From NCBI GenBank assembly GCA_025055355.1, contig JANWYM010000103.1, forward strand, positions 1 to 10,472: a DNA stretch of 10,472 nucleotides, read 5' to 3'. The notes under the pieces are model-generated. The model ran no database searches and was not told the DNA's origin. It worked only from the letters and a program-made list of their open reading frames with translations. How positions within the stretch are numbered: the stretch's first letter is position 1; each line of letters begins with the position of its first letter. A program made the position numbers and the translations under genes. Below are positions 6,350 through 10,472 of this stretch, piece by piece. Origin of the DNA: Abditibacteriales bacterium (GTDB taxonomy: Bacteria; Armatimonadota; Abditibacteriia; Abditibacteriales; JANWYM01).

Positions 6350-7741
6350 ATGAGCGCAGGACGAGTGCTGATTGTGGACGATGACGTGGACTTGTTGCAG
6401 ACCTTGAGCAAACTGCTGACGCGGCGGGGCTACGAGGTGATCGTGGCAGAGAACGGCGAGGTGGCGCTGCAGGCGGTGCAGGAGGTCGGCGCCAAGCAGC
6501 CGTTCGACGTCATTATTTCCGACGTGAAGATGCCCAAGATGGACGGACTCGAACTGCTGCGTCACGCCAAAGCCGCCGCACCGGAGACGGAGATGATTCT
6601 CCTCACCGGCTACGGCACGATTGAAACGGCGGTGGCGGCGATGAAAGGGGGGGCGTATGATTACCTGACGAAACCGCCCAACCCCGATGAGTTGCTGCTC
6701 ACGCTCAAGCGCATCACGGAGACCCGCCGCCTGCGCGAGATGAACGCCGCTCTGCGGCACGAACTCAGCGCGGCGGTCGAGCGGGTGGGACTCATCGGCG
6801 AGCATCCAACCATGCAGCAGGTCTACGAGATGATTGACCGCGTCGCTGAGAGCGATGTCAGCGTCCTCATCGTCGGGGAGACGGGCACCGGCAAGGAGTT
6901 GGTCGCTAAGGCGATCCATCAGCGCAGCGGGCGGGCGAAGTATCCGTTCATTGTCGTCAACTGTGCCGCCATGCCGCACGAACTCCTGGAGGTGGAACTG
7001 TTCGGCAACGAGCGCGGGGCGTTCACCGACGCCCGCGAGCGGCGCTATGGTAAGTTTGAGGTTGCCCACCGGGGGACCTTGTTCCTGGATGAGGTCGGTA
7101 CGATGAGCCTCGGCTTGCAACAGCGCCTGCTGCGCGTGACGGAGACGAAAAGTTTTGAGCGCGTCGGCGGGACGGAAACGATAGAAGTGGACGTGCGCAT
7201 CGTGTCCGCCACCAACGCCGACCTGTTAGAGTTGGTCAAGCAGCGCGCCTTCCGTGAAGACCTCTACTATCGCCTCAACACCGTGACCATCTATCTCCCC
7301 CCGCTGCGCGAGCGCGCCAGCGACATCCCCTTGCTGGCGCAGCACTTTCTGGAGAAGCACAAGGGCAAAATTCGCCGCGAGGTCAAGAACATCACTTCCG
7401 AAGCCCTGGCGGCTTTGCAGCGCTACACCTTCCCCGGCAACGTGCGCGAGTTGGAGCATCTCATTCAGCGCGCGCTGGTGTTGGGGCGCGGCAGCAGCAT
7501 CACCCTCGCCGACCTTCCCCAAGAAATTCGCAATGCCTCGTCGCCCCCCGCCGCGACTGCCCCCGCGCCCCTCTTCTCCGGCACGCTGGAAGAGCAGTTA
7601 GAACAATGCGAACGCCTCGCTATCTTGAACGCCCTCACCGCCTCCGGCTGGAACCGCAGCCGCGCCGCCAAAGCGTTGGGCATCAACCGCACGACTTTGA
7701 TCGGCAAAATGAAAAAACACAACCTGACGGATGAAGAGTAA
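6350..7741 (+). CDS. NtrC-family response regulator, sigma54-type activator
   Basis: A 463-residue enhancer-binding regulator: receiver domain (about 4-120), AAA+ domain (about 147-375) and C-terminal Fis-type helix-turn-helix (about 413-460). In the receiver, D10-D12, phospho-acceptor D58, T86 and K108 are present. The AAA+ part has Walker A GETGTGKE at 176-183, Walker B LFLDE at 244-248, and arginines in FREDLYYRLN (301-310) where the arginine fingers lie. The sigma54-contact loop reads GAFTDA at 223-228 instead of GAFTGA. The HTH is GWNRSRAAKALGINRTTLIGKMKKH. It should be phosphorylated by the kinase just upstream and activate sigma54-dependent genes, but no clear -24/-12 promoter is seen in this window. 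I chose ATG 6350 because family homology begins there; GTG 6317 is an in-frame alternative adding 11 unlikely residues. Neither has a clear ribosome site, so translation may depend on the upstream gene. Confidence 0.95.
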   Translation: MSAGRVLIVDDDVDLLQTLSKLLTRRGYEVIVAENGEVALQAVQEVGAKQPFDVIISDVKMPKMDGLELLRHAKAAAPETEMILLTGYGTIETAVAAMKGGAYDYLTKPPNPDELLLTLKRITETRRLREMNAALRHELSAAVERVGLIGEHPTMQQVYEMIDRVAESDVSVLIVGETGTGKELVAKAIHQRSGRAKYPFIVVNCAAMPHELLEVELFGNERGAFTDARERRYGKFEVAHRGTLFLDEVGTMSLGLQQRLLRVTETKSFERVGGTETIEVDVRIVSATNADLLELVKQRAFREDLYYRLNTVTIYLPPLRERASDIPLLAQHFLEKHKGKIRREVKNITSEALAALQRYTFPGNVRELEHLIQRALVLGRGSSITLADLPQEIRNASSPPAATAPAPLFSGTLEEQLEQCERLAILNALTASGWNRSRAAKALGINRTTLIGKMKKHNLTDEE

Positions 7742-7819
7742 ACCTCTCCGAATCCCCCGATCCCACCTTGTCACTTCCCGTTTTGGCGCGGGTAGGGACC
7801 TGCGTCAAAGGGGAAGAAC

Positions 7820-8014
7820 TTACTGCCCCCTGTGAGGCAGTCCGGGTCTTGTTGCGGGCGAAGGCATGGGCGCAGCCGTTTTGCCTATTTGCCCTGGGCC
7901 CCCTGCCGGTGGCGGGGGGGAAGTCCTCAGGAATTTGTAGCCCACTCCCGCGATAATGGCGACCAGGACGACCACAATCGCGACCGCCGCAGTCACGCTG
8001 ATTTCTCTTCGCAT
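7820..8014 (-). CDS. Small single-pass membrane protein coupled to the prepilin-like gene
   Basis: A 64-residue protein of unknown function. MRREIS is followed by one long hydrophobic segment at about 7-29 and a proline- and glycine-rich tail (TSPPPPAGGPGQ), so it is probably an inner-membrane protein with a short exposed C-terminus. Expression is well supported: AGGAGGG at 8022-8028 overlaps the stop codon of the upstream gene and lies seven bases before the ATG, and only 12 bases separate the two reading frames, a layout typical of translational coupling. From memory, similar short proteins accompany prepilin-like genes in related phyla, but I cannot name a family. It converges on the regulator gene, 78 bp away; that gap holds nothing I can identify. 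Confidence 0.75.
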   Translation of the reverse strand: MRREISVTAAVAIVVVLVAIIAGVGYKFLRTSPPPPAGGPGQIGKTAAPMPSPATRPGLPHRGQ

Positions 8015-8026
8015 CGTTGTTCCCTC

Positions 8027-8842
8027 CTAACGAGGCTCCGGGTTATGCTGCCGGATATTGTTGATGGCTTCGATCTCTCGATCCCGCAGCCAGTTGAGGT
8101 CGCCCCAACGCGGAGAACTGTCCACAAAAATAGACCACCAGTGGTTGTCGTCCAGATTGCCCGAGTCCTTGGCGCGCAGCGTCTGCCAGATTTTAATCCA
8201 TTTGACATGCCCATCTGCATACACAGTGTTCATACCTCTGTTATGCACCCACAGGTCGGCGCCGTGCAAAGCCCACCAGCCTAAGTCGGGACAAGTCCAC
8301 CACGTCTCAAACATGGCAATCGTGGTGGCTGGACGAGTGACGGAAGCCTCCACGCGCCCATTCCAACTCCCATCGCCGCTGACGTGCATGGCGAAGTTGA
8401 CGGCGTAAGTTGCCGCCCCCTGCCGGCTGCCGGGCGGGTAGTATTCATTTTGTAGCGCTGCGTCGTTGCCATAACTGCGCGTCGGGTTGGAGGGGCAGAT
8501 CAACACCTGCGAGTTCTTGATGTAGGGCTGATAGACATCGTAAGGGTGGTAGACCGCCGGCATCCCCCCTAACCAAGCGGGGTCGTAACAGCCCCAGCGC
8601 GCCCCTGGCATCTGACGACTGGGCAACCCCACCCGCACCGGTGGCGTCCGCTCATCGTAGTCCTGAGCGTATTGCCGCATCGCTAAACCTAACTGGCGGA
8701 AGTTGCTGGTGCATGATGCCGCCCGCGCTTTCTCCCGCGCCTGCGCGAACACCGGCAGCAGAATTGCCGCCAAAATCGCGATGATGGCGATGACCACTAA
8801 CAGTTCGATCAGCGTGAACCCTTGACACCTCGACGTCCTCAT
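8027..8842 (-). CDS. Prepilin-like protein with H-X9-DG motif (DUF1559-type)
   Basis: A 271-residue surface or secreted protein with a type IV pilin/pseudopilin N-terminus. MRTSRCQG is the basic leader and cleavage is expected between G8 and F9, giving mature FTLIE with the conserved glutamate at position 5. The hydrophobic helix LLVVIAIIAILAAILLPVF follows. FAQAREKARAASCTSNFRQLGLAMRQYAQDYDE is the usual start of the globular part of this family. Near the C-terminus H200 is followed by nine residues and D210-G211 (YADGHVKWI), the signature H-X9-DG. These proteins occur in many paralogues per genome in Planctomycetota and Armatimonadota, and their role is not established. ATG 8842 is preferred because GAGGGG lies eight bases upstream; GTG 8845 is one codon earlier. 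The small membrane protein follows in the same transcript. A structured leader and an FNR-like box lie upstream. Confidence 0.92.
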   Translation of the reverse strand: MRTSRCQGFTLIELLVVIAIIAILAAILLPVFAQAREKARAASCTSNFRQLGLAMRQYAQDYDERTPPVRVGLPSRQMPGARWGCYDPAWLGGMPAVYHPYDVYQPYIKNSQVLICPSNPTRSYGNDAALQNEYYPPGSRQGAATYAVNFAMHVSGDGSWNGRVEASVTRPATTIAMFETWWTCPDLGWWALHGADLWVHNRGMNTVYADGHVKWIKIWQTLRAKDSGNLDDNHWWSIFVDSSPRWGDLNWLRDREIEAINNIRQHNPEPR

Positions 8843-8877
8843 CACCTATTCCCCTCTCTAAATGGTAGGGAGCGATA

Positions 8878-8900
8878 CAGCAAGTCCGAAGGGCTTGCTG
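8878..8900. other. Hairpin in the leader of the prepilin-like gene
   Basis: CAGCAAGTCC and GGGCTTGCTG flank a GAA loop; the stem is ten pairs with one G-T pair. On the minus strand the tip reads CTTCGG, the very stable UUCG-type loop. It lies 36 bases upstream of the ATG, inside any transcript starting near the AT-rich patch. No T-run follows on the minus strand, so it is more likely a stabilising or regulatory leader structure than a terminator. Confidence 0.5.
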
Positions 8901-8941
8901 CAACGCTGCCTCGTTTTTCTGTTTAACTCAGGCGACGGGCG

Positions 8942-8970
8942 TTGACATTGATTTATATCAAACTTAAAAA
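8942..8970 (+). promoter_or_regulatory. Possible plus-strand promoter overlapping the FNR-like box
   Basis: TTGACA at 8942-8947 is a perfect -35, and TAAAAA at 8965-8970 is a 4-of-6 -10 at 17-bp spacing. It would fire rightwards, antisense to the end of the tandem hydrolase, where no plus-strand gene is evident. Binding at the box between the two hexamers would block it. It may be chance in an AT-rich patch. Confidence 0.25.
8948..8961. promoter_or_regulatory. FNR/CRP-family operator-like palindrome
   Basis: TTGAT-TTAT-ATCAA is an exact match to the FNR consensus TTGAT-N4-ATCAA. It sits in a sharply AT-rich patch of an otherwise GC-rich gap. On the minus strand a weak -10 (TTAAAC, 8926-8921) would start transcription near 8914 and put the box centre about 40.5 bases upstream, close to the class II activator position for the prepilin-like gene. 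The palindrome is seen directly; its function is inferred. Confidence 0.5.
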
Positions 8971-9085
8971 CTTTTAACTGATGGTGGGCTGGGCGTTCGG
9001 CCCGATGGGGTTGAGCGAGAGGCACAAAGCAAAAATGGGGATAGGCCCTTAGCGGGGAACGGAAGTCGCAACTCCTGTGGCAGCG

Positions 9086-10472
9086 TTAGTCTCTTCGCCG
9101 CCACTTCAGGTGCCGGTGCAGAAATTCAAACGTTCCGACGCCGTGAATGGCGTGCGCTCCGTTGAACACCTCCATCTCGGTGCGGTCGCCGATGCCGAGC
9201 AGGTTGTAGCGGCGCCGGGTGCGGGCGTATTCGTATGCCACCCATTCGTCGGGCGCGACGCCGTCGTGGTGCCCGCGCTCGACCATGAACGGGCGGGGGC
9301 AAATGAGCCAACTCATCTCCGCGTAGTTGAAGGTGTTCCCCAAGTCGAACTCAAACATCTCGTATTCGCCGGTGAAGATGTAACTGTAATGGTGGCGCAT
9401 GGAGGCGCTCTTCCAAACCCACTCGTTGTAGTTCGCCGAGCAGATGGAAAGACAATACTGCTCCAGCAGAGCCGGCACGTGCATGGCGGTCTTGCCGCCG
9501 TAACTCAACCCGTAAAACGCGATGCGCTGGGGGTCGATGAACGGTAGAGAAGAGAGCCACTCCAAGGTGCGCTCGTGCTGGCGCACGATGATAGCGAACA
9601 GCGACTTTTTCAGCGGGTTGAGTTTGCGCTGCAACACGCGGAAGTTATCCCCGCCGATGTAAGGGTTTTGCGGGGCGTAGGTGATGAAGCCGCGCTCGGC
9701 GAGGCGGCATGCGAACTGGTTGTAGGAGGGGTTGTTCACCTTCGGGTCGGCGACGTCTTGGGGGCGTCCTTCCAATCCGTGCTGGCAGACCACAACAGGG
9801 CGGCGCTCGCCCTCTTGGATGTCCTTGGGCAAAAGCAGGATGCCGTAGGCGAAAACGTCGGGATAAACGTCCAGGACGACTTCGTAGCCGCGATAGGCGG
9901 GCTCGTCGTAAACCAGCCGCGTGCGCGGGTTGGGGGGAACGTTCGCGGGTGGCAAGCGACCGATGACTTCCTCCCAGAGATAGTCTCGATACCAGCGACA
10001 ACTCTCCTGCCATTGCTCCACGTTCGCATCGCTCGCTTTCGACCAGAACGCAGCGCGGCGGAACTCGGCTTCGCGCAGGAGGTGCTGGGTGTGGTCAACA
10101 AGTTGGTCGAACTGGCGTTTCAGGCGCGGTGCGGGGTCGAACTGAGGATGTTCTGCCCGGAGGGGAGACTGACCCTGCCCAAGTGCGGGCTTCCGCTTCA
10201 GTCCTAATGCGCTGAGAAAGGCGGTCAGCGTGGCGTTGCTACCGGGCAAGCCGTTGCCGCCGCGAGTTTTGATCAGCGTGAAGGGAGCAGGCGGGTTGAG
10301 TCCCTCGACCAGTTGCTGCGCGCGGGCGAACTCGGCTTCGACGGCGGCGAGCGGTGGGGTGGTGAGGACGCCAGGCGCGGCGCCGCTGCGTCCGTTGCGC
10401 GGGGCGGGCGGCCCGCTGATTTGGGGATGGCAGCTCGCTTCGACGATGAGGGCGCGGGGGGCGATGAGGCTG
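9086..10472 (-). CDS. Tandem alpha/beta hydrolase (5' partial), intact second domain
   Basis: The frame is open to the right edge, so the protein is longer than the 461 residues visible. A TTG at 10249 would give a start, but residues 1-74 upstream of it clearly continue a protein: LIAPRALIVEASCHP and EFARAQQLVEGL match the last strands of an alpha/beta-hydrolase fold. After a linker, a second complete hydrolase domain begins near visible residue 190. It has QHGLEG (oxyanion), the nucleophile elbow GLSYGG with Ser323, D403 in RGHHDGVAPDEW, and H440 in NGAHAIHG, so it should be an active esterase-like enzyme. It resembles dienelactone-hydrolase or acetylxylan-esterase-like families; the substrate is unknown. 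In the first domain the stretch that should carry the acid and histidine reads EASCHPQI and RGGNGLPGS, without the usual D and H. The next gene on this strand, the prepilin-like gene, begins 243 bp further on. Confidence 0.85.
   Translation of the reverse strand, partial: SLIAPRALIVEASCHPQISGPPAPRNGRSGAAPGVLTTPPLAAVEAEFARAQQLVEGLNPPAPFTLIKTRGGNGLPGSNATLTAFLSALGLKRKPALGQGQSPLRAEHPQFDPAPRLKRQFDQLVDHTQHLLREAEFRRAAFWSKASDANVEQWQESCRWYRDYLWEEVIGRLPPANVPPNPRTRLVYDEPAYRGYEVVLDVYPDVFAYGILLLPKDIQEGERRPVVVCQHGLEGRPQDVADPKVNNPSYNQFACRLAERGFITYAPQNPYIGGDNFRVLQRKLNPLKKSLFAIIVRQHERTLEWLSSLPFIDPQRIAFYGLSYGGKTAMHVPALLEQYCLSICSANYNEWVWKSASMRHHYSYIFTGEYEMFEFDLGNTFNYAEMSWLICPRPFMVERGHHDGVAPDEWVAYEYARTRRRYNLLGIGDRTEMEVFNGAHAIHGVGTFEFLHRHLKWRRRD

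Noticed and set aside
4982..7120. A 712-codon open frame on the minus strand opposite the kinase and regulator genes
   Set aside because: It is fully antisense to two genes with intact motifs, its translation shows no recognisable domain, and long antisense frames are common in GC-rich codon usage.
7822..7841. ACTGCC and GGCAGT as a terminator for the small membrane protein gene
   Set aside because: The stem is only six pairs, lies inside the last codons of the gene, and is followed by no T-run.
8902..9087. AACGCTGCC and GGCAGCGTT as terminal inverted repeats of an element filling the gap
   Set aside because: Nine bases 168 bp apart are weak evidence, and there is no nested pairing or target duplication; the right copy is inside the stop region of the hydrolase.

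Overview
The window is GC-rich bacterial chromosome with short genes, many palindromic intergenic repeats and no tRNA, rRNA, CRISPR or transposase gene. The best lineage hint is the prepilin-like protein at 8027-8842: a class III type N-terminus followed by an exact H-X9-DG motif, as is abundant in Armatimonadota, Planctomycetota and Verrucomicrobiota. Together with the FtsX-type permease and the tandem alpha/beta hydrolase, this fits an Armatimonadota-like genome best. That assignment is an inference from family flavour, not a search result.

Left part (1-3441, plus strand): the C-terminal part of an ABC-transporter permease, whose reading frame runs without a stop through a 39-bp palindromic tandem repeat at the very start of the window. 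Then come the ribosome-assembly GTPase RsgA, a repeat-rich non-coding gap, and a membrane-anchored alpha/beta hydrolase. A 122-bp imperfect palindrome covers the permease stop and the start region of rsgA, where the true start codon cannot be settled. A hairpin at 3400-3441 separates this block from a convergent isochorismatase-like hydrolase (3470-4294, minus).

Middle part (4295-7741): a compound palindromic repeat and a TATAAT promoter precede a two-component pair. These are a soluble GAF-PAS histidine kinase and an NtrC-type response regulator with receiver, AAA+ and Fis-type HTH domains. The two genes are 42 bp apart with a 51-bp hairpin across the junction. They probably form one sigma54-type signalling system of unknown signal and target. 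The regulator has GAFTDA in place of canonical GAFTGA.

Right part (7742-10472, minus strand): a tandem alpha/beta hydrolase running off the right edge, whose first domain looks catalytically degraded, then a prepilin-like/DUF1559-type gene, then a tightly coupled 64-residue single-pass membrane protein. An AT-rich patch upstream of the prepilin gene holds an exact FNR-type palindrome (TTGAT-N4-ATCAA) placed where a class II activator would sit. I see no clear undescribed system. The most unusual items are the in-frame palindromic repeat in the permease, the FNR-like box, and the structured elements at gene junctions.
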